From Candidatus Poseidoniaceae archaeon (GTDB lineage Archaea; Thermoplasmatota; Poseidoniia; Poseidoniales; Poseidoniaceae), in assembly GCA_029250305.1 (NCBI GenBank), contig JAQXFM010000002.1, forward strand, positions 1-18,416: a stretch of 18,416 nt of DNA, given 5' to 3'. The translations under genes and the position numbers were made by a program. How positions within the stretch are numbered: position 1 is the first letter of the stretch; the number at the start of each line of letters is the position of its first letter. This document shows positions 6,893-15,300 of the stretch, piece by piece. Under the pieces are notes generated by a model. The model was not told where the DNA came from. It saw only the letters and a list, made by a program, of their open reading frames with translations, and searched no databases.

Positions 6893-7768
6893 TCAAGATT
6901 CCATCGAGGATTCTGTGAAGGAAACAGCCAAAGAAATCCAATCGTCGAGTTCAAGTTCTTCGGGTCGTGATTCCATGCGTTCATCATCTGTATGAGCGCC
7001 GTAGGCAACTTTCCAGCGGGCGCTGTGCCAGCCCGATACGCGGTTGATGCGTCGAGGGGAGCGCTTGAGGGTGGTGCGCAACTTCTTTCGGCGTTCTCCA
7101 AAGCATTGGTGGATCATTTGTCGGACAAGACGCACATCGCATGGCCAGTCTTCATGATGGGCTTCGAGGGTCACGTAGCGCGAGTTGACTTTTGGATTTG
7201 GACTGAAATGATGAGGGCCAATTTTGTCTTCAATTTCACAGTCCCAGTCGAGGGCGGCGGTCATTCCGAGGGAGCCAACATCGCTTTCATACTCCATGAC
7301 CAGCCGCTCAGCAAACTCTTCTTGGACCAACAAAACAACTGATTCAAGGGCACTCGTGCGAGGGTTTCGCAAGTATCGAGTGAGGTGCTCAATCAATGGT
7401 GAAGAGATTTGGTACGGAATGTTGGCGACCATTTTGTCGACATCATCGGGCCATTGTACCACCAGTGCATCGCCTTCGATGAGCACGAGTTGTTCGGTTT
7501 TGAGTTCAGGGGCGAAGGCCCCACGAAGGTGTTCGGCTGCCACAGGATCGATTTCGATGGCCGTCACTCGACACCCCACTTCGAGCAGCGCTTCGGTTAG
7601 CACGCCAGGGCCGGGACCAACTTCGAGCACGTGGTCGCTTTCGGTGACTTCACCAAGTTCAACAGCGCGTTGAATCAAATCGTCGTTGACGAGAAAGTGC
7701 TGCCCGAGGGATTTGTCAAAAGGCAATTTTGCTCTGAGGCTATCGACCAACCAACGGGCGCCTCTCAT
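6893..7768 (-). CDS. ksgA: 16S rRNA dimethyladenosine transferase (KsgA/RsmA/Dim1)
   Basis: SAM-dependent enzyme that dimethylates two adjacent adenosines in the 3'-terminal hairpin of small-subunit rRNA during ribosome maturation. The 291 residues carry the family signatures: KSLGQHFL (19-26), the SAM-binding EVGPGPG (49-55), the acidic pair in AIEIDP (70-75), GDA (99-101) and the catalytic NIPYQ (116-120), where NIPY/NLPY is expected. The C-terminal helical domain includes the FGERRKKLRTTLKR segment typical of the family. Its ATG overlaps the stop of the DUF655 gene as ATGA, so the two are translated together. In euryarchaea KsgA commonly follows L21e, Rpo4 and DUF655, and that order is kept here. 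Confidence 0.96.
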   Translation of the reverse strand: MRGARWLVDSLRAKLPFDKSLGQHFLVNDDLIQRAVELGEVTESDHVLEVGPGPGVLTEALLEVGCRVTAIEIDPVAAEHLRGAFAPELKTEQLVLIEGDALVVQWPDDVDKMVANIPYQISSPLIEHLTRYLRNPRTSALESVVLLVQEEFAERLVMEYESDVGSLGMTAALDWDCEIEDKIGPHHFSPNPKVNSRYVTLEAHHEDWPCDVRLVRQMIHQCFGERRKKLRTTLKRSPRRINRVSGWHSARWKVAYGAHTDDERMESRPEELELDDWISLAVSFTESSMES

Positions 7769-8580
7769 GCCTTCACCGGAAGGAGCAGGTCAATCAAACG
7801 TGGTTGGATATTTCGGTCTTCCAGTTCGGTGTGGAAGCGTTTTGCGAGCAGATCCGCTGCGTCAATGTTGCACGCTTCATTGAGGGCGGCAAGTGATTCA
7901 AATCCACTCGAGCCTCGTGCATCGACCATTTGCATGGCCTTCTTGTTGCCAACGCCCGGAAGAAGTTCAAACGAATGTTGTTTGAGGGACATGTTGCCTG
8001 CTCGGTTGAAGAATGTGTCAATGAAGTGCTTTTCGTTTTCCTCAATGAAGATTTGAACGACGAGCGGCAGGTCAGCCTTGATGTGGTTGGCAACCCGGCC
8101 GAGGTTGGTCATGCCGAGCACTCGCTCCACATTGACTCGCTTTGCAGCATCCGTGCCAATGTAGACACGGGATGTGGTCAAGAGGGGGTCGATGCCTGCT
8201 TTTGGCTCCAAGCGGCAGAGCAACATCTTGCCTTCACTAATGGCGACGATGACATTGTCGTTGAGGTCATGATCGATGACCCGAGCCCATGTCTCTTCCA
8301 TAAGCGGTGATGTTTGTTGCGGACGGTTGCTGCGTTGTCCACCTTGTCGGTTTCCACCTTGGCGATTGTTTGGTCTTCGCTGTCCGCCTTGTCGGTTTCC
8401 ACCTTGACGATTGGTATTTTGCCGTTGACGAGGTGCTTCAGCTTTCTTTGGCTGAGGGCGAGGAACGGTTGGGCGACCTTCAGCAGGCCTGGAGGGTCGA
8501 TGACTCGATCCTGCGTTGCTGTCGCTTTTGCTGCCGCGTGTTGGCACCTTGATGTTACGGTCACGACGGGTTCCAGACAT
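7765..8580 (-). CDS. DUF655 RNA-binding-like protein with RGG-like N-terminal tail
   Basis: The C-terminal part (about residues 92-271) matches the archaeal DUF655 family, thought to bind nucleic acid: an OB-like segment (ARVIDHDLNDNVIVAISEGK) followed by a helix-hairpin-helix (LLPGVGNKKAMQMVDARG, residues 206-223). The biochemical role is not established, although its constant position between rpo4 and ksgA points to ribosome or transcript biology. The first 91 residues are extra to the family core: basic, Pro/Arg/Gln rich, with a 15-residue unit (NRQGGNRQGGQRRPN at 57-71, near repeated at 72-86). That tail is RGG-like and probably disordered and RNA-binding. GGTGA lies about six bases before the ATG. 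The stop overlaps the ksgA start. Confidence 0.88.
   Translation of the reverse strand: MSGTRRDRNIKVPTRGSKSDSNAGSSHRPSRPAEGRPTVPRPQPKKAEAPRQRQNTNRQGGNRQGGQRRPNNRQGGNRQGGQRSNRPQQTSPLMEETWARVIDHDLNDNVIVAISEGKMLLCRLEPKAGIDPLLTTSRVYIGTDAAKRVNVERVLGMTNLGRVANHIKADLPLVVQIFIEENEKHFIDTFFNRAGNMSLKQHSFELLPGVGNKKAMQMVDARGSSGFESLAALNEACNIDAADLLAKRFHTELEDRNIQPRLIDLLLPVKA
8336..8413 (-). repeat. 45-bp tandem repeat coding for the RQGGN motif
   Basis: Two 33-base copies, at 8336-8368 and 8381-8413, differ at two positions and start 45 bases apart. The 45-base period is 15 codons, so the reading frame of the DUF655 protein is kept and the unit adds one NRQGGNRQGGQ block each time. Within each unit a shorter RQGGN repeat is also visible. 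The near identity at DNA level suggests recent duplication or slippage. Confidence 0.8.
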
Positions 8581-8607
8581 AACGAGTCACCACAAAGGGG
8601 AAGGTTT

Positions 8608-8970
8608 TCACTCGACGCCAACGTGCTGTCGAACGATGTCAAGAATTTCTTGAATTTCGCTGTCTTCAATACCAAGACGGCGGGAAGCGAGAACAGCCTT
8701 CACATCATCAGGGTACATTGGCATCAACTCAGCGAGCTTTGCTGCGAGTTGTGGGTGCGGTGCGAGTTTGTCGGTTGCGGTCAAAGCATCACGGAGTGAT
8801 TCAAAGACCTCTGGGAATGTTTTGTAGCCGTTGCGGTGATCGCTTGCGGCCCATTCTGCGTGCTGGAGTGCTGCCTTCTGCTCGTAGGTCAAGTTGTTGC
8901 GACGCTCTTGGGCGTTCAACAGCATCTCTCGAACAGTGGCAAAGTCAACGAATCGTTCTTCATTAGTCAT
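8608..8970 (-). CDS. rpo4: RNA polymerase subunit Rpo4 (RpoF, Rpb4-like)
   Basis: Stalk subunit of archaeal RNA polymerase that pairs with Rpo7 and helps open-complex formation and termination. The 120 residues show the Rpb4/RpoF pattern: an N-terminal segment (FVDFATVREMLLNAQERR) contacting Rpo7, then the HRDC-like helical domain with LTYEQKAALQHAEWAA, an LAELMPMYPDDVKAVLASRR segment and the terminal IEDSEIQEILDIVRQHVG. GAGG lies about eight bases before the ATG and overlaps the L21e stop (TGAGG), nine bases upstream, so the two are coupled. The rpo7 partner is not in the window, as is usual for this locus in archaea. Confidence 0.92.
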   Translation of the reverse strand: MTNEERFVDFATVREMLLNAQERRNNLTYEQKAALQHAEWAASDHRNGYKTFPEVFESLRDALTATDKLAPHPQLAAKLAELMPMYPDDVKAVLASRRLGIEDSEIQEILDIVRQHVGVE

Positions 8971-8979
8971 GTGAATTCC

Positions 8980-9270
8980 TCACTGGAGTGGTCGCAAGTG
9001 CTCTGGGCGAGCAATCACTGTCTTTGGCATGTTTCCGTCCTTGACAGAAACAACCCACGCAACACCTTGACGCTTCTGGATGAATCCAGTTCGGCCTTGG
9101 AATCGGCGGTGGGGCATACCCATTTGTTGTCCTCCATCGAGGACGATAGCGACTCGGTCGCCTTCTTGATATTCATGCATTACGCGGCTGATGTTCACTC
9201 GGCTGCGTTCGTTCTTGCGGCGTCGTAGAACGCTTCGTGTTCCGACTCGCAGGCCCTTGGATCGCTTCAT
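8980..9270 (-). CDS. rpl21e: Large-subunit ribosomal protein L21e
   Basis: A structural protein of the archaeal and eukaryotic large ribosomal subunit, 96 residues, the usual length. Family features are the basic N-terminus (KRSKGLRVGTRSVLRRRKNER), YQEGDRVAIVLDGGQQMGMPHRRFQGRTG with the conserved G-M-P-H-R-x-F-x-G-x-T-G core (split here as GMPHRRFQGRTG), and a terminal strand ending in RPEHLRPLQ. A strong AGGAGG ribosome binding site (9279-9284) lies eight bases before the ATG. It is the first gene after a 152-base gap and probably opens the L21e-rpo4-DUF655-ksgA transcription unit. There is no bacterial equivalent, so it is good evidence that this is an archaeon. Confidence 0.96.
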   Translation of the reverse strand: MKRSKGLRVGTRSVLRRRKNERSRVNISRVMHEYQEGDRVAIVLDGGQQMGMPHRRFQGRTGFIQKRQGVAWVVSVKDGNMPKTVIARPEHLRPLQ

Positions 9271-9340
9271 GTTTTTCGCCTCCTAATCGCTCAGATGTGA
9301 TGATGGACAACTTCCGAGCAGTTTTGCGACCTGCCTTCCC

Positions 9341-9350
9341 CATATAAGCA
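9341..9350 (-). promoter_or_regulatory. Possible TATA box for the L21e operon
   Basis: On the minus strand the gap 9271-9422 contains TGCTTATATG, about 75 bases before the L21e ATG. A start site about 25 bases downstream would leave a leader near 50 bases with the AGGAGG site near its end. The bases upstream are GC rich and do not form a clear BRE. It is the best TATA-like match in the gap. Confidence 0.4.
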
Positions 9351-9422
9351 CCGCGACGGATGCAAGAGGGGAGTTGGTCGCGAAAATCACCTAAATCCCA
9401 CCTTTTTTCTTGCCAGTTCGCC

Positions 9423-11180
9423 TCAATCAGCGTGAATGTCGCCCACATCGAGCCACAACACATCGCACTTGGCCTTGATGAGCGAGGACAGACTTGGTTG
9501 GGTCCGGCCGCCATCGCCGTGAACTGTTTCTTTGACGTAGGTTCCCGATTCACATCGCAAGGTGAATTCGACTTCCGTGACACCGTCTTCCATCGTCTCA
9601 ATGAGTGGCTTCGATGTTTCAAAGACGGTTCGCTTGCGGATTAGATCAGCTCGTCGGTGTGCGACGCGTTCTGGTGTGCGCTGGAAGAGTTTGACACCAG
9701 CGAGTTTCTCGATGGTTTCTTTGATGAATTCGCCCTTCGGTAAATCGAACATTACAGGGGCCGGTGGTCCAGCGTTCATGATTCGCTCGATGAGGTCGCT
9801 CTTTGTACCCGATTTTGCCAAACCAAGTGCTTCCGCTTTCTCAACCAATTCGGCCTTTTTGAGTGCCTTCAGTTCGTCCTCAGACGGTCCTTCAACCACT
9901 TCAATCACTGCAGGCAATGGTTTCTTGTGGTCGTTTTTACGGTCGCCCCTTCGATTGCGTCGCTTTGGATTCTTCTTGCCCTTTCCACCTCGTTCTTGAA
10001 CGTCAACATGGGTCAAATCGACCGGTGCGGTGAGCACTGCGTGTTCAGCCTCGCTGAGCGGCATGACCCGGAAACGGATGGTGTATGATTTCTCGGCAGG
10101 TGTGTCCTTAACACGCACCACTTCGCTTCTGTTCGATGCACGAAGTCCTGTGATGTTGATGCTGCCTTCTGCAGCCTCGTTGATCATTTGCATGGCAGCC
10201 TCGACATCGACCGTGCGCACCTTTGGCTCCTTCATTTCAATAACAAAAGGCCGGCCTTGGCCCATGCAACGAACGTCAATGTCCTCTCGGCCCATGCCGT
10301 GGAAGGCGTGTTCTTTTGCCTCAAACAAGCCGAGCAACGGATTGCCAATGAGGTCCTGGACGCTTTTCTTGTACTGCAAACCAGTGCCTTCACACTTCTC
10401 ACAACCCCGTCCTTTGCAGGCACGGCAAGGCCAGCGAGTTTGCGGGATTCCACGCTCCAGTTTCTGGTACCTTCCGTAGAGGTAGTGAGCGCGAATGTCG
10501 AGCTCCACCGTCAGGGTAAGGACATCGATCAGGGCCAAAATTTGTGGTTTGTCGTTGACTAATTTCTTTCCTTCCATTCGACCATTGAGGTTCCGAGCGA
10601 TTTCGGTCACAAGACCTGATTTCAACGCATCCGAACCGCCGGCTCCAAGTCGCTTGCGCAACTCTTCTTCAGCAGTAATTTGGTCCTTAGGGATGCGGGC
10701 TCCGAGTTGAAGTCGGGTGGCTTCGTAAGGTTGGATTGCATCATGAATAATGTCGGCAAGGAGGTTTGCCTCTTCGTATAAATTTTCACAGAAAGGGCAC
10801 AGAGGGATTTCAGTTCGAGCGTTCTCGAGGTGGGAGTCCCTTCGAACCACGCCTGCTCGGATTTCTGCACCGGATTCGGTGATGGTTTGTTCATAACGTT
10901 TCTTTCCGCCAAGGCGCCCCAAACAAGGGTCGCATGTTCCAATTCGAACAAGGTGCTTGTGGCCGGCCGGAGAAGGGGCTCGTGGAATTTCTTCCATGTG
11001 AGTTCCCAATTGGTTTGGTGACGAATTGAGATCAAAGTCCGGTTCATCATCCACCTTTTCCACGGCCTCAGCAGGCTGGTCGTCCCAGAGTGAATAGTCG
11101 GTTTCTCCAAAGCCAGCATTGGCATAGTTCATCCAATCTTCTTCGTCTTCGTCCTTTTTCTCTGGCGTGTTGTCCGTCAT
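9423..11180 (-). CDS. pus10: tRNA pseudouridine synthase Pus10 with inserted SAP domain
   Basis: Makes pseudouridine at tRNA positions 54 and 55 in archaea. Numbering is from the ATG at 11178-11180, preferred over an upstream GTG (11187-11189) because GGTGA lies five bases before it. An acidic N-terminus (1-60) is followed by zinc-binding CDPC (83-86) and CPFC (128-131). The archaeal Pus10 cysteine cluster CRACKGRGCEKC spans 252-263. The catalytic motif is GREDIDVR with Asp300 as predicted nucleophile, followed by GRPFVIEM. The C-terminal half keeps QRTPERVAHRRADL and YVKETVHGDGGRTQPS. Between these lies an insertion absent from typical homologues: a basic linker (398-420) and a SAP-like helical segment (about 433-470, ELVEKAEALGLAKSGTKSDL). 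At 585 residues it is longer than the roughly 400 to 430 usual in archaea. Confidence 0.94.
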   Translation of the reverse strand: MTDNTPEKKDEDEEDWMNYANAGFGETDYSLWDDQPAEAVEKVDDEPDFDLNSSPNQLGTHMEEIPRAPSPAGHKHLVRIGTCDPCLGRLGGKKRYEQTITESGAEIRAGVVRRDSHLENARTEIPLCPFCENLYEEANLLADIIHDAIQPYEATRLQLGARIPKDQITAEEELRKRLGAGGSDALKSGLVTEIARNLNGRMEGKKLVNDKPQILALIDVLTLTVELDIRAHYLYGRYQKLERGIPQTRWPCRACKGRGCEKCEGTGLQYKKSVQDLIGNPLLGLFEAKEHAFHGMGREDIDVRCMGQGRPFVIEMKEPKVRTVDVEAAMQMINEAAEGSINITGLRASNRSEVVRVKDTPAEKSYTIRFRVMPLSEAEHAVLTAPVDLTHVDVQERGGKGKKNPKRRNRRGDRKNDHKKPLPAVIEVVEGPSEDELKALKKAELVEKAEALGLAKSGTKSDLIERIMNAGPPAPVMFDLPKGEFIKETIEKLAGVKLFQRTPERVAHRRADLIRKRTVFETSKPLIETMEDGVTEVEFTLRCESGTYVKETVHGDGGRTQPSLSSLIKAKCDVLWLDVGDIHAD

Positions 11181-11291
11181 CAAAATCACCGCGTTCTCGG
11201 GGCCAACCCCTAAGACAGCGTTTCTTGCGGATGCTCAACCATTGATGAACGCACCGGTCGCGATGCGCTCATTGCCGACACATGTTCAGGC

Positions 11292-11768
11292 TCACCAGAA
11301 GCTGCTTGACGCTGTGAAGAACAACCATACCAAGATGGCAGCGATTAGCAATGCGCCAACGCCGGCAATGTAGGAGAGGATTGAACTCCCGCTTTTTCCA
11401 GATCGTTGTTCCCACCGACCGTATTGGAACGAATACAAACCAAGCGCAGTCAGTGACAAGGCATTGCCGTTGCAAAGAACACAGCACGCCGCATCTACGC
11501 CAACACCGATGATATCAAAAATCCCGAGAAACGGGGCGACCATTGAAAACATCATGCCGAGCACGGCCAAAATCGGGATTGCAGCGGGTGGTTTTCCATC
11601 CAAGGGGAGCATCATTGGTTGGCTGGCTTGCGCAGGGGCTTGGGCTGCAATGGGGGCGAATTGTTGTGCGCTCTGCACTTGGCCACTGAACATGTTCACT
11701 GGTTGCTGCTGTTCAGGTTGAATGGCTCCTTGGAGTTGAATTCCCTTTGGCGGTTGCCATTCTTCCAT
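11292..11768 (-). CDS. Pro/Gln-rich membrane protein, unknown
   Basis: A 158-residue protein. Residues 1-58 are rich in Gln, Ala and Pro (PEQQQPVNMFSGQVQSAQQ) and probably disordered. Hydrophobic segments lie at about 61-88 and 90-112, with a Cys pair (VDAACCVLC), and a last helix at about 128-152 is followed by a short Ser-rich end. A longer reading begins at a GTG at 11823-11825, but the ATG at 11766-11768 has GAGG nine bases upstream and begins the more natural MEEWQPPKG. The cytoplasmic tail plus clustered membrane helices resembles small archaeal DUF4190-type proteins, a weak comparison. It lies 56 bases after the acetyltransferase gene, so it may be in the same unit as the RND transporter. 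Confidence 0.7.
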   Translation of the reverse strand: MEEWQPPKGIQLQGAIQPEQQQPVNMFSGQVQSAQQFAPIAAQAPAQASQPMMLPLDGKPPAAIPILAVLGMMFSMVAPFLGIFDIIGVGVDAACCVLCNGNALSLTALGLYSFQYGRWEQRSGKSGSSILSYIAGVGALLIAAILVWLFFTASSSFW

Positions 11769-11824
11769 GCTTTGTCCTCGTGCTTCACCGGTTTCAATTC
11801 TTCCCCGGTGGCAATTGTAAGCCA

Positions 11825-12307
11825 CTAATTCGCTTTGCGAATGTACATTGTCACAGCCTTTTCACCGGTTTCAAAGACATCAATCTCGTCGAACCCATGC
11901 CGAGCGTGAAACCGCACCGAGCCAGGGTTTGGTGGACGAAGGCTCACCTCTGCGGTCACTGGGCAATCAAGACGATGTGCGTGGGCAATGACGCGCTGGT
12001 AAAGCAACGAACCGATGCCCCCATTTCTTGCCTCATCGGCCACGGCAATCCGGTCGACATACAGGAATTGTTTGAAGCGTTGATTGAACCATGCATAATT
12101 GAGGCTCCCGTAGCGGGTGCCAGGCACAAGGCAGAGCACAAAGCCGGCAAGACCACGTTCGTTGTCAAGGCCGAGGGCCAATTCGCTCAGGCTCAGAAGG
12201 TCAGCCATTTCTTCTTCTGAGACCTTTCCTGTTCCCGGAAGTCCTTGCTCATTGATCTCAACCATCCGTGGAATGTCATCGAGTGTTAATGGTCGGCATG
12301 CGTCCAT
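11825..12307 (-). CDS. GNAT-family N-acetyltransferase
   Basis: An acetyl-CoA-dependent acetyltransferase, 160 residues from the preferred ATG (12305-12307). The acetyl-CoA motif A lies at 82-106: YVDRIAVADEARNGGIGSLL, where RNGGIGS (94-100) is the R/Q-x-x-G-x-G/A pyrophosphate loop. A strand follows with VTAEVSLRPPNPGSVRFH, and the C-terminal HGFDEIDVFETGEKAVTMY is a typical motif B end. The pattern fits the predicted GNAT group COG3818, whose substrate is unknown. A TTG at 12308-12310 could extend it by one residue, but the ATG shares one base with the transporter's TGA (TGATG), so translation is probably coupled to the transporter. A protein or small-molecule amine is the likely substrate class; the sequence does not tell. 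Confidence 0.85.
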   Translation of the reverse strand: MDACRPLTLDDIPRMVEINEQGLPGTGKVSEEEMADLLSLSELALGLDNERGLAGFVLCLVPGTRYGSLNYAWFNQRFKQFLYVDRIAVADEARNGGIGSLLYQRVIAHAHRLDCPVTAEVSLRPPNPGSVRFHARHGFDEIDVFETGEKAVTMYIRKAN

Positions 12308-15300
12308 CAAGCCTCCCCCAATGGAGGAGCTGGGTCTGGGTCAAGCGAGGCAATCAAGCCGAGGGCAGCAGTGGTCAGCACAAGGCTGGCGACAAGGGAC
12401 AAGGCAATCATTGCTGCGGAGAAAAGACCGAAGTTACTGAACAATCCCATCGGTGAAAGTGCAATCATGGAGAACCCTGCAATGTCCGAAGCGGCACTGC
12501 CGACGAGTGCAAGACCACATGCACCGCCAACACCAATCAATGCTTGACGGTGGGTTTCCCCGTTTTCACGACCTTCCCTGTACCGTTCCGTAACGTGAAT
12601 ACAATAGTCGATGCCAACGCCAAGTGAGATGGTAGCGATGGTCACTGTGACGATGTTGAGCGAAGACCCTGCGACGTACATGAGGCCGTACAACCACACA
12701 ACAACAAGCAAAATTGGCACCAATGTGACGCTTGCTTGCTTGAACGAACGGAATCCAACCGAAAGGGTACCAAAGACAAACAGTGAGCCGAGAATCAATG
12801 ATGATTGCATTTCTTCTTGCATGGTCGTTGATGCAACAAATCGGGTGACAGGCCGCCCAGTTGGCATCACCCATGTGAGTGGTTTATCCTCGCTTTCAGG
12901 GCCAGCTTCCAGTTGGGTGCCCGTTGACAAATTAGTGAAGGAGGAGAGGTCCCTCCAGACTTCTTCCATTCCACCTGCCATTCCAGGGAAATCTTCGGGC
13001 GAGGTCATGCCGAAGCGAATGAGCATGTGGTCGTAGGTCGCTTCTTCACCGTTGACATCAAGCCATGGTTTGGTCGGGTCAAGCGCCGTGTCTGGATCAA
13101 TGTAGAGGCCGACAATGCTCGGCGGAATATCAGGAATTGGACCGACGCCAGGTACTCCGTTAAGAGAAAGGAACCCGTAAAAGAAGGCGAGGCAATTCCG
13201 GTTTGTTAAATCCATGAGCAGGCCACCGCTGTCTTCTGTGCAATTCATGCCGTGACCCGTTTCGTTGACAACCCAACCTGCCTCGACGAATGGGTCGGGA
13301 TTGAGCAACAACGAGCCCTGAGCGGCGAAGACCATTTCGTCGAGTGCCAGAATGTCAATCGTACCATCGGGTTGACGCGTGATCTTGTCAGGAACGCCCT
13401 CGGGAAGTACATCCATGTCTTGCCTGAAGATATCGATGGCAGCGAAAACTTCGGGATCGAGCACATCGCCTACGATGAGCAAATTCGCAGGTTCGCCTTC
13501 ATCAGCAAACCGCTTTGAGATTTCATCCACGCCGATGGCGAAATCCGATGATTCGTCAAGGAAGTCTTCCACGGCAAAGTCCCCCTCCAATTGAGCCATC
13601 CCATAGGCGGCAGGAAGGGTGATGAGCACGGCAACAACCGTGATGATGACGGAGTTTCGCCATTTGCCAGAGGCGGTTGAAATCCGCTTTAGGAAATCTT
13701 CAGAAACAAGGTGCGTTGCTCCAGTCTTAGGTTCAGTGGAGCGGTTTCGTGAGGCCAACCAATCGTCGACAGAGAGCCGAATGAGCGGCACCCAAAGTCC
13801 TGTGAGAATGAATGCAGCGAGGATACCGAGTGCTGCCTCGATACCAAAGGACCGCAGTGCTGCGATGTCGCTGAAGAGGTTTGCAGCGAATGCAGACATC
13901 GTGGTGACCGAAGTGAGCATGATTGCTCTGCCGACACGAGAGAGGGTGATTTCGGCAGACTCTGTTGGCGTCTTCTTCTGAGAACGTTCCTCTTTGTACC
14001 TGTGAAGGGCGTGCAAGGAGTCATCGATTCCTAAGGCTAAGACCAAGATCGGGAGCAAGTTGGAAAATTGCGATCTCGCAATCAAACTGAATCCAAACAT
14101 CGAGGTGAGGCTGGAAAAGTGACCAATCATGCCTTGCATCCAAAGAAGGGCACAGCCGAGTGCGAACATCACAATGATGACATCAGAAAGACGACGCAGG
14201 CTCACGTACAACAACACAACAATCGCAATGCCCATGAGCAAAATGAGTCCGGCACTGGCTTGCAATTCACGGTTGACTTCAACGTTCACGCCTTGGCCGA
14301 CGAGGAGTGTGATGGTGGTGCGGTCATGCGTTCGCAACTGACCTTCGAGGTCCATGTACGACCATTCTGTCGAACAGCCACCGGTTTCTTTGAGCAGTTC
14401 AAGGCACAGGGTCTCGTTGTATTGCGGTGGGTGGAGGACAAGGGAGTTGTCGGCAATTCGGTACCCACCGATGCGCGTGCCTTCATCAGACAGGACAACG
14501 CTCTTTTCTGGATGCGCGTCCTTCCAGACGATTTCCCAACCCATCGATTCAAGCGTGGCTCGATCGAATTGAACAAGCAACCAGGTGGAGGAAGCAGACC
14601 AGCGTCCTTTGCCAGTGAACCCACCTTCCCATGAGCCATCGGTGTTGAGCGAACCGCCAACCGGACCGTCTTGGAGCGCATTCATGTCAGCAACAAACCC
14701 TCGGTCGAGGGACAACCAGCGCAGGAAGTTGTTATCAGACGCTTCAGCCATTCGAGCTGCAGCCAAGTCAATGTGTGCCTGCGTGACGTTTGCATCGTCA
14801 AATTCCAAGCAATCTAAGACGCCACAGTCATACCAATTCGTTGGCGGGTCGGTGATAATTCCTTGTGCTGTGAGACCAGGTTGAGTGAGTACGGAGGTGT
14901 TGTTCATGAACCCACGAAAGTGGTCGGAGAGTGAAATCGCACCGGGCGCTTGTGAGCCCGTGACGTCGTTGACGAGTGGCTTCATGGCAGGTGCCAATGG
15001 GTGATCTTGGATCATGTTGATTTTGCCATCGATTTCTTGCAGGATGGTTAGGTTCAGAATGCCGCCAGTTGGAGCGTAGATTCCTTTCCACGGTTCGCCG
15101 GACTCCACCATTTCTGTGGCGCTGGGTAGATTGGCATAATCAGGTGCGCCATCGGACATCAGCGGGACGGGCTCCCAATCTTCAGCGGATGGAACATAGG
15201 TTGGGTCGCGTGCCGAAACGAGGAAGCCGAGGATGATTTCAGAGTTTGCGAATTCGTCATCGATGATGGCTTGAGCCGTCAGTTCTGGTGACTCCATTTC

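Noticed and set aside
9173..9349. Basic peptide MGKAGRKTARKLSI read upstream of and into L21e on the minus strand
   Set aside because: Its ATG lies inside the likely TATA box, and the frame runs through the L21e ribosome binding site and start. It is an antisense-frame coincidence; L21e is well supported.
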